Of a stretch of DNA of 64,000 bases, positions 15,461 through 24,037 are shown piece after piece. A model generated the notes under the pieces. The model searched no databases. It was not told the DNA's origin and was given only the letters and a program-made list of their open reading frames with translations. The DNA comes from Burkholderia sp. SRS-W-2-2016 (GTDB lineage Bacteria; Pseudomonadota; Gammaproteobacteria; Burkholderiales; Burkholderiaceae), in NCBI RefSeq assembly GCF_001931485.1, contig NZ_MSDV01000063.1, positions 1-64,000 of the forward strand, in the 5' to 3' direction. Both the position numbers and the translations under genes were made by a program. Numbering within the stretch: position 1 is the first letter of the stretch; each line of letters begins with the position of its first letter.

Positions 15461-16894
15461 CTAATCTTCGGTTTTAGCCGGAATTCGTCCCTCACGAATA
15501 GCGCGGACGAAATCGCGATAGTCGCGACGGTTCTGGGAACTATACTCAGTTGCGAACTCCGTGATCGCATCGTCGAAGGTCTGCCCGGAACCCGTGTACC
15601 CCGCGATTATCGCGGCATCGCCAGAACGAGCGTGTGCCCGGGCGAGCGCATGTGCGCACATCCGTGCGTATTGCCGCAACATTCCGGTGTCCCAATCTTC
15701 AATAACGACAGACATCTTCATATCGCGTAGCTGGCGCAGATAGAAATCGCGGCCATTTCTCCCACGCGTCCATCCAAGAAATACATCGCTAGCGGTCTGC
15801 ATCAGGCGCTGCCCCGCGATTACCCGCTGGCCGTGATTAGGATGGAGGCTCTTGCCTGCATAAGGTTCCAGAACCGATGCTCGTGCCTCCTTCACTTGCA
15901 GGAATAACGGGTCGTGGTCAGAGGCCATGAACAAACCCACGGCGCACATCGTACCGACGCTGCCCACGCCGACCACCTTCAGCGCCAGATCGATGAGATG
16001 GAATCTGTCGAACAGGACGCGGACGTGCTCCGGCAGACTCTCGCGGTACGCGGCAATGGCTTCGGCGTATCCCGACTTAAGGCCGGGGGCCATTTCCTCT
16101 GTTGGGTGAAAGATCAGTGGTGGCTCGTCCTTGATCCTCGGCTGTGCGCCTTCCTGTGAGACGAGCTTCGGATACAGATGTTCGGGCACCTGTTTGCGCC
16201 GCGCCATTTCGATTCGGTCCGATATACGCTTGCGTGCCGCGTCGACGATCGCCTGATCGCCCGAACGGTCCTCGTATTTTTGCAGGTCAATCTTGTCGTA
16301 CCAGACATCGAGCGCCCGCATTTGTGCGTAATCGTGCGTCCGCTCACGATACTCACGGACAAGATCCGTCGTCACGCGTGCGGTGTCGCTGGAAGGCAGC
16401 TCCAGATGCTGCGCTGCAATCACCACACTCGCTGCCAGCCGCTTGAGATCCCACTCGAACGGAGCGGGCAGAGTCTCGTCCAGGTCGTTAATGTCGAAGA
16501 TGATATTGCGTTCCGGCGTCGCAAAGCCGCCGAAATTCATCAGGTGCGCGTCGCCGCAAGCCTGCACGCGTATCCCGCTTGTCGGCGTGGTGGCGAGGTC
16601 CGCGGCCATCAGAGCAGCCGCACCGCGAAAGAACGCAAACGGTGATGCGGACATACGCCCAAAGCGAACCGGAACAAGGCCCGGAAGGCGTCCCTCATTG
16701 GAGTCGTTTAGAAGTTCGATGGGATCACGGCGGTTCTTCGGAGGCTCCCATCCGGCCTGCGATTGCCGCAGGACCGAGTTCCGGATAGCGCGCCCCTGCG
16801 CCGCCCTTTCATCGGGTGTGCGGAAAAGATCAGTCCTCGCGTGTACATCGTGTGCGACGTGGTGTGAAACGGCCTTGTCCATCGCCTCCTCCAT
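15461..16894 (-). CDS. DUF2252 family protein
   Basis: This 477-aa cytoplasmic protein matches DUF2252: an N-terminal R-M-S-A-S-P-F-A-F-F-R-G segment, then GDAHLMNFGGF, a FDINDLDE motif and the downstream W-D-L-K-R-L-A segment. These resemble the catalytic loop and metal site of kinase-like/APH folds (HxN and DxD-type residues), so a phosphotransferase fold is a reasonable inference. No substrate is known. The next ATG, at 16882, has a better ribosome site (GGAGG five bases upstream) and may be the true start. The gene lies 146 nt downstream of the SulP gene on the same strand. Confidence 0.85.
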   Translation of the reverse strand: MEEAMDKAVSHHVAHDVHARTDLFRTPDERAAQGRAIRNSVLRQSQAGWEPPKNRRDPIELLNDSNEGRLPGLVPVRFGRMSASPFAFFRGAAALMAADLATTPTSGIRVQACGDAHLMNFGGFATPERNIIFDINDLDETLPAPFEWDLKRLAASVVIAAQHLELPSSDTARVTTDLVREYRERTHDYAQMRALDVWYDKIDLQKYEDRSGDQAIVDAARKRISDRIEMARRKQVPEHLYPKLVSQEGAQPRIKDEPPLIFHPTEEMAPGLKSGYAEAIAAYRESLPEHVRVLFDRFHLIDLALKVVGVGSVGTMCAVGLFMASDHDPLFLQVKEARASVLEPYAGKSLHPNHGQRVIAGQRLMQTASDVFLGWTRGRNGRDFYLRQLRDMKMSVVIEDWDTGMLRQYARMCAHALARAHARSGDAAIIAGYTGSGQTFDDAITEFATEYSSQNRRDYRDFVRAIREGRIPAKTED

Positions 16895-17001
16895 CTCGCG
16901 TGCTCTTTCCTCAACAGGTCCGTGTCACGAGGGCCCTGCAAGCTCGCATCCACAACTCGCAGCCAGCTTCAAACAGCAGTGTCCGGCAACGATATGAAGG
17001 T

Positions 17002-17056
17002 CGCGAATCGCGGATGATTCATTGCGCAACTTCGATGGTTTACGGCGCGATTCGCG
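17002..17056 (-). terminator. Long-stem hairpin at the sulP 3' end
   Basis: An 11-bp inverted repeat, CGCGAATCGCG (17002-17012) and CGCGATTCGCG (17046-17056), has a 33-nt loop. The right arm overlaps the last codons of the SulP gene. There is no U-tract. It could attenuate read-through into the DUF2252 gene or be fortuitous. Confidence 0.25.
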
Positions 17057-18764
17057 TCGATCCGGCAGCCTCTTTCGGCAAACCGTGCCACGCGGCAAGC
17101 GCCTGTTCAAGATTGAGAAACATACGCTCGTGCCCTAGCGTCCTGCCGAGCTGCGCTTTCTCCACGAGCGCAAAAACTTCCGGGCTCAGGCCGACGAGCC
17201 ATAACGTGATCCCTTGTTCCCGGTACTTCTTTTCGCCCTCGGTCAACATCTTCAACGCAGTAAATTCGAGGTCGAAGACGGCGCGCATGTCCAGGGCGAC
17301 GACCTGAGGCCGTGCCTCTTCCACGAGCCGTGCAATCTTGTGACCGATGTTTGACGCATTGACAAAAAAGATCCGGCCCTCGGGCCGCAGGAGCAGCAGC
17401 CCGGGGAATGCTTCATCGTCCGGGTGCGTGGGGGACATCGGGCGGAACACGTTCGTGCCGCGCATGCGGCGAAGCACATGGACGGGCGGATCGGACACCT
17501 GATAGGCGAGCGCTACCAACGAGATGAGAATCGCGATCAGAATGCCGTTTAACGTCCCGAGCAGCACGACGCCCACGAGCGCCGCTAGTGCCCATACGAA
17601 CTCAGTGCGCCTGACAGCAAGGATCGCGCGGAAATCCGCCGGCTTGAGCAGACCGATCGAATAGACGATCACCACCGCGGCGAGCGTCGCATGTGGCATC
17701 AAACCGATCAAAGGCGCTAGCAGCAGCATGGTGCCGAGGGTAACGGCAGCCGTCACGAGTTCCGCCAACTGGGAGCGCGCGCCTACGAGTCGGTTCACAG
17801 CCGTTTGGCTCGTTCCGCCTCCCGCGGGCATCGAACCCAATAGCGCGCCTGCCGCATTGCCGAGACCAGTCGCCACCAGTTCACGATTCGCAAGCGGTAC
17901 GGGTTCTCCGCTCCGAACAAACGCTCGTCCTGAAGCAATCGTTTCAGTAAAACTCATCAGCGCGATGCCCACTGCTGCCGGCCAAAGCGCTGACATGAGG
18001 CCCAGGTCGGGCATGACAAACGAGGGCAGTCCCGTCGGAATATGGCCGACAACCCCAACGCCGTACCTTTGAAGACCAAGAAGGCCGACGCCAGCGATTC
18101 CGCCCGCCACTGCAATAAGCGGGGCCGGCGATTTAGGGTAAAACTGTTTAAGCGCTACCAGAATCGCAATCGTCGCGACGCCGACGACGACGGTCGCACC
18201 TGAAGCGTGAGGCAGCCCGGTGACGATCGCAGCCACATTATGAAAGAAGGAGCCCTTAACAATGTGAAGGCCGATTAGCTTGGGCAATTGATCGAGCACG
18301 ATGACGATCGCAATGCCTCCCTTGAAGCCTGTCAGCACCGGTTCGGAAATGAAGTTCGCGACGAAACCGAGCTTGAGCAGCGCGGCGACAACAAGAATAA
18401 GCCCAACCAACAAGGTGAGCGTGGCCGTCGCAATAGCGAGCTGGCCTGCGCCACCGTCGGGGACCGCCTGGGCGAGCGCGGCCGCCGTCAGGATGGCCAA
18501 CGTTGCGCTCGTGCTAACGCTGAGCGGCCTTGATGTGCCAAAGAGCGCATAGACCACCATCGGCACAAAGGCTGTGTAAAGCCCGACCTGGACCGGTAGA
18601 CCGGCCACTGTCGCGTAGGCCATCGCTTTCGGCAACACGATGGCCGCCGCGGTGATGCCCGCAATGACGTCCGGTTTAACCCATGCCTTCTGATAGTCGC
18701 GTACCCACTCGAGAACGGGCACATGCAAACGGAGTGTGCGGTGTGACAAGGGATGGGCGCGCAT
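17040..18764 (-). CDS. SulP-family anion permease with STAS domain
   Basis: This 574-aa SLC26/SulP transporter moves sulfate, bicarbonate or a similar anion across the inner membrane. The entry motif ITAAAIVLPKAMAYATVAGLP at about 40-60 is the family signature. Roughly 12-14 membrane segments follow to residue 440. A C-terminal STAS domain (about 455-555) contains FVNASNIG and the ALDMRAVFDLEFTAL regulatory loop. No sulfate-assimilation genes are near. I chose the ATG at 18764 because the N-terminal conservation begins there. A strong FNR/ANR-type box lies 185 nt upstream, which suggests induction under low oxygen. Confidence 0.9.
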   Translation of the reverse strand: MRAHPLSHRTLRLHVPVLEWVRDYQKAWVKPDVIAGITAAAIVLPKAMAYATVAGLPVQVGLYTAFVPMVVYALFGTSRPLSVSTSATLAILTAAALAQAVPDGGAGQLAIATATLTLLVGLILVVAALLKLGFVANFISEPVLTGFKGGIAIVIVLDQLPKLIGLHIVKGSFFHNVAAIVTGLPHASGATVVVGVATIAILVALKQFYPKSPAPLIAVAGGIAGVGLLGLQRYGVGVVGHIPTGLPSFVMPDLGLMSALWPAAVGIALMSFTETIASGRAFVRSGEPVPLANRELVATGLGNAAGALLGSMPAGGGTSQTAVNRLVGARSQLAELVTAAVTLGTMLLLAPLIGLMPHATLAAVVIVYSIGLLKPADFRAILAVRRTEFVWALAALVGVVLLGTLNGILIAILISLVALAYQVSDPPVHVLRRMRGTNVFRPMSPTHPDDEAFPGLLLLRPEGRIFFVNASNIGHKIARLVEEARPQVVALDMRAVFDLEFTALKMLTEGEKKYREQGITLWLVGLSPEVFALVEKAQLGRTLGHERMFLNLEQALAAWHGLPKEAAGSTRIAP

Positions 18765-18917
18765 GATGCGGTCCTCCGAGCGGAAAAACGCTGCTGACGG
18801 AACCAGGGATGGTGCGTTGCGCCGTCGACCGCGGTCTGCTGTTCGCGCGCTGGCCACTCGCGGCTCGGGGCGTTCCCGGGACTCCGCTTGCTTGCAGCTC
18901 CTCGGGACAGTGGACGT

Positions 18918-18962
18918 TCATATTCAACCACCGTGTGTCCGAGTCCGATTGACATCGATCAA
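18918..18962 (-). promoter_or_regulatory. FNR/ANR-type box with matching -10, upstream of sulP
   Basis: TTGACATCGATCAA at 18949-18962 fits the FNR/ANR consensus TTGAY-N4-RTCAA exactly. Read toward sulP, the hexamer GAATAT (complement of 18920-18925) is centred about 33 nt from the box centre. This is the geometry of a class II FNR-dependent promoter with the box near -41.5. A 5' leader of about 150 nt would precede sulP. It is the only such box I found in the intergenic regions. Confidence 0.55.
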
Positions 18963-19060
18963 CGAACGTCGCAGTCGTCGCACCCGTGCCCGCGCGTCGA
19001 AGCTGCGGATTTCATCCGCATCCCATTCCGCCTACGCAGAGTTGCGCAGCGTCTTCCGGC

Positions 19061-20617
19061 TCACAGTGACCCCGCAAGACTGCGGACAAATTCCCCGATC
19101 TTCTCCAGAACGGGTTGCTGTTCCCCCGCGAACGGCCAGTGATCGGCGCCGCCAAGTTCAACGAATCGCGCCTGCGCGATGTGGCTGGCGAGATCCCTCC
19201 CGGCGCCGACGCGAACCGCGCGGTCGTCACGACGATGCAGCACCAAGGTCGGCACCGAAATTCGGCCCACGAGCTGCCGCACATCCATGTCGCGCAACGC
19301 CGCGAGCACTCCCCTGAGGGCTCCCGGGCTCGACGCGGCGCGCAGCAGCCCTGCCCACCAGGCTCTCGCCTGAGGATCGCCGGCCAGGCTTGGCGCGAAT
19401 GTCTCAATGCCCGCAGGGCCGCCCCACACCGCGACGAGCTGCTGCAGCCACATGTCGTACTGATTCGCCTGAAGCGCGTGGGGATAGTCGTGCGTTGCGG
19501 TTCCCTTCGCCAACGACGCGAACAGAATGAGACCGGCAACCCGGTCGGGGTGATCGACGGTGAACCTGATGCATGCCGGCCCGCCCTCCGACGCGCCGAA
19601 CAACACGACCCTTCGACTGCCGACGGCGTCCAGCACAGTACCGATGTCTTGCGCGGTCGCGTCGACATTCGGATTAAACCCGACCCGGTCGGAAAGCCCG
19701 ACGCCGCGACGATCGAACAGGATGAGACGGCCCATCCCCGCGAGAGAAGACAGGAAGGCCCGGCACCGGGGCTCCTCCCACACCCGTTCGACGTGAGATA
19801 CGAAACCGGGCAGCAGCAGCACATCGATGCGGCCCGCGCCGTAAGTCTGAAATGCGAGATGGACGCCGCCGCTGCTGACGTAGCGCGTCGACGGCAGGTC
19901 CCCGATCGGCGACGTTGAGCCTGCATCGAGCAGCGCGCGGGTTTCGGGTTCGGGAGCCACATTCAACTCGTCACGAAGGCGACGCGTCAGGGCCTCGAGG
20001 TGCCGCTGGGCCGTCGCCCGCTCTCCCGCGAGCAGAAGGTTGCGGACTAGGTGCCGGCCGTACACTTCGCTGAACGGGTCGAGCTCAGCAAGACGGCCGG
20101 CGTGCGCGGCCGCGGCCGCGTAGTCACCCGCAGCATTTTTGTCGTGGACCACTCGTTCGAGCGCCTGAATCACGCGGCCGCGCAACGCCTCGCGGCGAAA
20201 AAAAGCCCACTCGTCGAACTGCGGGCAGTCGCCCGGCGAAAAACCGTCGAGAAAGTCACCGGGATAATGGCGGCATGCCTGCTCGAACTCGCCGCGGTCG
20301 CACGCCTGCTCGAACAGTTGCGAATCCACCTGCAAAGTGATCGCCGCGGACCATCTCACCGTGGAGCGATCTATAGTAAGAGTGTCGTCGCCGAGCGCGT
20401 GCTGGAGGCGATGCAACAGGCGCCGCAGCCGCGCCCGTACAACCTCTTCACCGCCTTCCGGCCACAACATCGTGGCAAGGACATCGCGTCCGACCGCGCC
20501 CTCCGCTTCGGCCAGATAGACCAACAGAGCGAGCCCTTTGCGCAAGGGCAGCCGGCACAGCCGGTGATCCCGGCGAATCTCCGGAAATCCAAGCGTCCGC
20601 ACGCTGAAAAGAGCCAT
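19061..20617 (-). CDS. BTAD transcriptional activator fused to alpha/beta hydrolase
   Basis: This 518-aa two-part protein starts with residues 1-95, a SARP/AfsR-like winged-helix DNA-binding domain with RKGLALLVYLA and LWPEGGEEVVRARLRRLLHRL. Residues 95-235 form a helical bacterial transcriptional activation domain (BTAD). Residues 245-518 form an alpha/beta hydrolase with an oxyanion LLLPGFVSH, a nucleophile elbow G-A-S343-E-G-G and a C-terminal D-H-W catalytic His. It probably senses or hydrolyses a small ligand and controls the divergent monooxygenase gene. The ATG at 20617 is preferred; an in-frame start at 20692 would add 25 residues. Confidence 0.83.
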   Translation of the reverse strand: MALFSVRTLGFPEIRRDHRLCRLPLRKGLALLVYLAEAEGAVGRDVLATMLWPEGGEEVVRARLRRLLHRLQHALGDDTLTIDRSTVRWSAAITLQVDSQLFEQACDRGEFEQACRHYPGDFLDGFSPGDCPQFDEWAFFRREALRGRVIQALERVVHDKNAAGDYAAAAAHAGRLAELDPFSEVYGRHLVRNLLLAGERATAQRHLEALTRRLRDELNVAPEPETRALLDAGSTSPIGDLPSTRYVSSGGVHLAFQTYGAGRIDVLLLPGFVSHVERVWEEPRCRAFLSSLAGMGRLILFDRRGVGLSDRVGFNPNVDATAQDIGTVLDAVGSRRVVLFGASEGGPACIRFTVDHPDRVAGLILFASLAKGTATHDYPHALQANQYDMWLQQLVAVWGGPAGIETFAPSLAGDPQARAWWAGLLRAASSPGALRGVLAALRDMDVRQLVGRISVPTLVLHRRDDRAVRVGAGRDLASHIAQARFVELGGADHWPFAGEQQPVLEKIGEFVRSLAGSL

Positions 20618-20735
20618 GGCGAGGCGACCTTCAATGACGGCGCCCAGGGGACGCTCAGGGGACGGACCGATCCTACCATTCGCTGCAAACAACGGTAGCT
20701 GGACTTATCGGGGCGGATCGAACTGGAGGATTGCC

Positions 20736-22118
20736 ATGAAGAAACTGGGTGAACATGCGATCGTGATCGGCGCGAGCATGAGCGGGCTGCTGGCTGCCCG
20801 CGTACTGTCCGATTTCTATACCGCCGTTACCGTGCTCGAACGCGACGCGTTTCCGGACGCGGATGCGCCGCGCAAGGGCGTGCCGCAAGGCCGTCATACC
20901 CACGGGCTGCTGGCGCGCGGCAGCGCGGTACTCGAGGAACTCTTCCCCGGATACAACAGCGAGGTCGTTGCGCAAAGCGGCGGCTTGATCGGTGATGTCG
21001 CCAACGATGTGATCTGGATCGGCCACAACGCGAGGCTTGCCAACAGCCCGAGCGAGCTGATTGGTCTGCTCGCCAGCCGTCCCGTGCTCGAAGGTCATTT
21101 ACGCCGGCGCCTCATGGGGTTGCCGAACGTGCGCGCGATCGAAAATTGCGCGGTGCGCGCTCTTGTGACCGACCCCGTCCGAACAGGCGTGACCGGTGTG
21201 CGCATACATGCAGAGGGCAACGCGGAGGAGACCCTCAGCGCGGACCTCGTCGTCGATGCGACCGGCCGTGGCTCTTCCAGTGCGGCGTGGCTTGAAGATT
21301 TGGGCTACCCGCCTCCCGCCACGGAAAAGGTCGAGATCGGGATCAGCTACATGACTCGCACCTATCGACGTCAACCAACTGATCTCGATGGCAAGCACGG
21401 TATCGTTGTCGCCGGCAGTGCGCCCAACTGGCGCAACGGCGTGATGCTCGCGCAGGAAAACGATAGCTGGATCGTCAGTGCCGGCGGCTATCTTGGCGAC
21501 GATGCGCCCGACAACGACGAGGGCTTTCTCGCGTATCTTGCGACGTTGCCGACCATGGAGATTCACGACGTTATCGCAAGGGCGGAGCCTCTAACCGCTT
21601 ACAGGCGCTACCGCTACGCGTCCAACCTGCGTCGGCGGTACGAGAAGCTCGCACGTTTCCCCGCGAATTACGTCGTTTTCGGCGATGCGATCTGCAGCTT
21701 CAATCCTGTCTACGGGCAAGGCATGACGGTCGCGGCAGAGGAAGCGCTGGCGCTACAGCGGTGCCTGCGGGCGGGATCGAACGATCTTGCGCGTCGATTC
21801 TTCGGAGCGGCCGGGAAAATCGTCGATATTCCGTGGGACATTGCGGTTGGCAACGACCTGCGCCACCCACAAGTCGAGGGCGCCCGCCCGCTGATGCGGC
21901 GTTTCATCAACTGGTACATCGGCAAACTTCACGTTGCAGCGACACGCGACAGCACGCTGGCGACAGCGTTTCTGGAAGTCGTCAACCTGATGATGCCGCC
22001 GTCGTCGCTGCTCAGCCCCGCGGTTGCCAGGCGGGTCTGGCTGGGCAACCGGGGGCCTGTGTTATCGGCTCCCTCGCCTTCAATCGAAGCAGGCACGCGC
22101 AATCGCGCATCGTCCTGA
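20736..22118 (+). CDS. FAD-dependent monooxygenase/epoxidase-like protein
   Basis: This 460-aa flavoprotein has an N-terminal FAD site in a variant GxGxxG (IGASMSGLLAARVL, 11-24), the following LERD acidic end, and GRHTHGLLARG. The central DATGRGSSS motif and the C-terminal flavin-contact motif FGDAICSFNPVYGQGM are also present. This resembles group A hydroxylases and the lasalocid-type epoxidase branch. The substrate is unknown. GGAGGA lies 5 nt before the ATG. It is divergent from the BTAD-hydrolase regulator and convergent with a 2OG-oxygenase-like gene, a layout that suggests a small oxidative tailoring cassette. Confidence 0.83.
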   Translation: MKKLGEHAIVIGASMSGLLAARVLSDFYTAVTVLERDAFPDADAPRKGVPQGRHTHGLLARGSAVLEELFPGYNSEVVAQSGGLIGDVANDVIWIGHNARLANSPSELIGLLASRPVLEGHLRRRLMGLPNVRAIENCAVRALVTDPVRTGVTGVRIHAEGNAEETLSADLVVDATGRGSSSAAWLEDLGYPPPATEKVEIGISYMTRTYRRQPTDLDGKHGIVVAGSAPNWRNGVMLAQENDSWIVSAGGYLGDDAPDNDEGFLAYLATLPTMEIHDVIARAEPLTAYRRYRYASNLRRRYEKLARFPANYVVFGDAICSFNPVYGQGMTVAAEEALALQRCLRAGSNDLARRFFGAAGKIVDIPWDIAVGNDLRHPQVEGARPLMRRFINWYIGKLHVAATRDSTLATAFLEVVNLMMPPSSLLSPAVARRVWLGNRGPVLSAPSPSIEAGTRNRASS

Positions 22119-22167
22119 CCGGGTATCACGGTGTTGGTGGGCGCAGGCGTCTACCCTGCGCTCGTCA

Positions 22168-22872
22168 CTATCCCGCGCGACGCCAACGCCCCGAATGCGG
22201 ACACACGTCCACTGGCGCGCCGTTCAACCAAAGCTGCTCGTCCTCGGGCGCAACGCAGTCCGCTTCGACGACATCAAACACAACCCCCAGCGGCTGCGCG
22301 ACCCGCGGCTCTTCGATCGAAAGCTCCCAGGTCAGAAACACCTGAATGCAATCGCGATCGGAGGCGAAGTCGGCTTCGTCGAAAGCACTCGCGCCGCGCG
22401 GCACGACGCCATGAGGCTGACACGGATCGAACAGGAGTACCGTGCCGCGAGTGAGCGGTACACGAACGCCGCTAGCGGGAAAAAACACATCCAGCCCCTT
22501 GTCCTCGCTCAGAAAGAGATTGCAGAACGCCGCGCCGCCGTACTGGTTGCCATCGTGGTGATACCTCGCGCCCCGGCAGGCCATCAGTGCGACGTCACTG
22601 GCGGCAAGTACCTGCGGGATGCCGAGAGTGGCAGTCCAATCGGATACGGCCCGCACGCAACGTGTGTAGTCCGGCCAACGCATCCGCGCTCTAGCCAGAG
22701 GCAACGTATCGACGTCGCCCGGCTCCAGAACCACGTTCGACGCGATCTCCCGGTCCCAATCGGCAAGCAGACGAACAGGCGGCGCCGGGACGTCGACCAC
22801 GCCTGATAACACGACCTCGCTCACGCGCCGGCTGCGGAGCGTTTCGCCGCTATGGAACCAGGAAGTCAGCAT
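22168..22872 (-). CDS. Probable 2-oxoglutarate/Fe(II)-dependent oxygenase
   Basis: This 234-aa protein has an apparent Fe-binding facial triad: H105-H106-D107 in RYHHDGNQYGG and a distal His154 in CQPHGVVPR, with Arg159 suitable for 2-oxoglutarate. The intervening AAFCNLFLSEDKGLDVFFP and GTVLLFDP strands fit a double-stranded beta-helix. I do not recognise a named subfamily. The ATG at 22872 is preferred over a TTG 33 nt upstream. A possible promoter with TATGAT lies about 140 nt upstream. The gene ends close to the 3' end of the FAD monooxygenase gene, converging on it. Confidence 0.6.
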   Translation of the reverse strand: MLTSWFHSGETLRSRRVSEVVLSGVVDVPAPPVRLLADWDREIASNVVLEPGDVDTLPLARARMRWPDYTRCVRAVSDWTATLGIPQVLAASDVALMACRGARYHHDGNQYGGAAFCNLFLSEDKGLDVFFPASGVRVPLTRGTVLLFDPCQPHGVVPRGASAFDEADFASDRDCIQVFLTWELSIEEPRVAQPLGVVFDVVEADCVAPEDEQLWLNGAPVDVCPHSGRWRRAG

Positions 22873-23012
22873 AGGTGATCCAGCCCGCGCGGATAAGCCG
22901 CGCAAAAACGAAGTAAGAGGGTTTTGCCGCGGCGAAGTCTACTACGAGGTTCACGCACCGAAGTTTCCGTTAAAAACGCACATGCGACCATCTCATTAGG
23001 ATAACTTTTCTT

Positions 23013-23040
23013 ATCATAAGGCATGTGTTTTGCCGACAAA
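23013..23040 (-). promoter_or_regulatory. Possible promoter of the 2OG-oxygenase-like gene
   Basis: On the minus strand, TATGAT (complement of 23013-23018) is preceded at 15-16 nt by TTGTCG/TTTGTC. This lies in the most AT-rich patch nearby, which also holds the near-palindrome CTTATCATAAG. The -35 match and spacing are poor, so this is tentative. Confidence 0.3.
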
Positions 23041-23105
23041 CTCACGCTTATGAAAACGCGCCGAGCCCCCAGATGACGACGGCGATAATCGCACCCGGCA
23101 CCACG

Positions 23106-23447
23106 CTATCGATTCCCGACACCGGCATCGCGACGACCCGGCAGGTTTTCACCGACCACCCGATAACCCTGTTGCTCCAACGTCCACCGATGCCATCGGT
23201 TCCCATACACCCCACACCCAACGGCAAACAGAACGGAGAGCAAAAACCCGATCAAATCCGCGGCCTCGCCCCACAATCCCATGCCGAGAAAAATCACGTT
23301 GATGGCGAGCATCACGAACGCGGCGAACCACATCCGCTTCGATAGCGCCCAGATAAAACCAAGCAGACAAGCGCCCCAACTAAACCCTGTCGCGACCGCG
23401 ACGGCCTGCTGTTGCTGTGGATGTTGCAGATAGATCGGTGTGCCCAT
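23106..23447 (-). CDS. DUF2628-like small membrane protein
   Basis: This 113-aa protein has a polar Gln-rich start and the motif FSWGACLLGFIWALSKRMWFAA, typical of DUF2628 proteins. Three hydrophobic helices follow, at about 25-40, 43-60 and 62-80, with a basic C-terminal tail (GNRWHRWTLEQQGY). The function is unknown. It stands alone between the oxygenase and thioredoxin regions. Confidence 0.72.
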   Translation of the reverse strand: MGTPIYLQHPQQQQAVAVATGFSWGACLLGFIWALSKRMWFAAFVMLAINVIFLGMGLWGEAADLIGFLLSVLFAVGCGVYGNRWHRWTLEQQGYRVVGENLPGRRDAGVGNR

Positions 23448-23704
23448 TTTTCTCGCCGGATTCCTTTCGATAGTGTCAGGCGCGGATTGAGCGCCTGAAG
23501 TGCTTTTAACATGCGACCGCGTCAGGCCGATGAGTCAAGGCCGATGAGCGTGCGATACCTCGCGATACCGCCGTCCCCGTCCATGACGACCCGCAGCATA
23601 GCTGCTACCCTTGCTGAATATTCAGGCGCGAAACGCCGTGCAAGCAGGAACAGCGACCGCACGCGCGCGCCGTCTACCCAAACCCGACTTGCCCCGGAGC
23701 CCGC

Positions 23705-24025
23705 ATGGCCACCGCCACCCCGTATTCGTCCACCGCCCCCACCCGCGCCGAACTCGATGCACTGCCCGGCGTCACCGTCGTCGAATTCGGCACGAACTGG
23801 TGCGGCATCTGTCAGGGCGCGCAGGCATCGATTGCCAAAGCGCTCGCGCCGCACGCCGCCCTCCGGCACCTGAAAATCGAGGACGGCCCCGGCCGCCCGC
23901 TCGGCCGCTCGTTCAAGGTCAAGCTATGGCCGACGCTGGTGCTGATGCGCGACGGCGCCGAAGTCGCGCGCGTGGTCCGGCCGACGCGCGCTGAAGATAT
24001 CGAGGACGCATTCGCGTCGCTCTGA
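23705..24025 (+). CDS. Thioredoxin-family protein
   Basis: This 106-aa thioredoxin fold has active site W32-C33-G-I-C36 instead of WCGPC, and a cis-Pro loop (LWPTLVLM). There is no signal peptide, so it is cytoplasmic. Replacing Pro with Ile in the CxxC usually changes the redox potential. It lies 12 nt before yjbQ, which implies co-transcription, and the class I aldolase gene follows. Confidence 0.88.
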   Translation: MATATPYSSTAPTRAELDALPGVTVVEFGTNWCGICQGAQASIAKALAPHAALRHLKIEDGPGRPLGRSFKVKLWPTLVLMRDGAEVARVVRPTRAEDIEDAFASL

Positions 24026-24037
24026 TTCGCCTCCATC

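Noticed and set aside
11486..19000. Genomic island with attachment repeats anchored in tRNA-Gln
   Set aside because: I looked for a second copy of the tRNA 3' end (GGTTCGAGTCC...CCCCTGCCA) across the low-GC segment and found none, nor an integrase. Only the compositional observation is kept.
23522..23869. 115-codon minus-strand Gly-rich frame
   Set aside because: It overlaps the thioredoxin gene antisense and has no ribosome site or domain; it is a GC-driven shadow frame.
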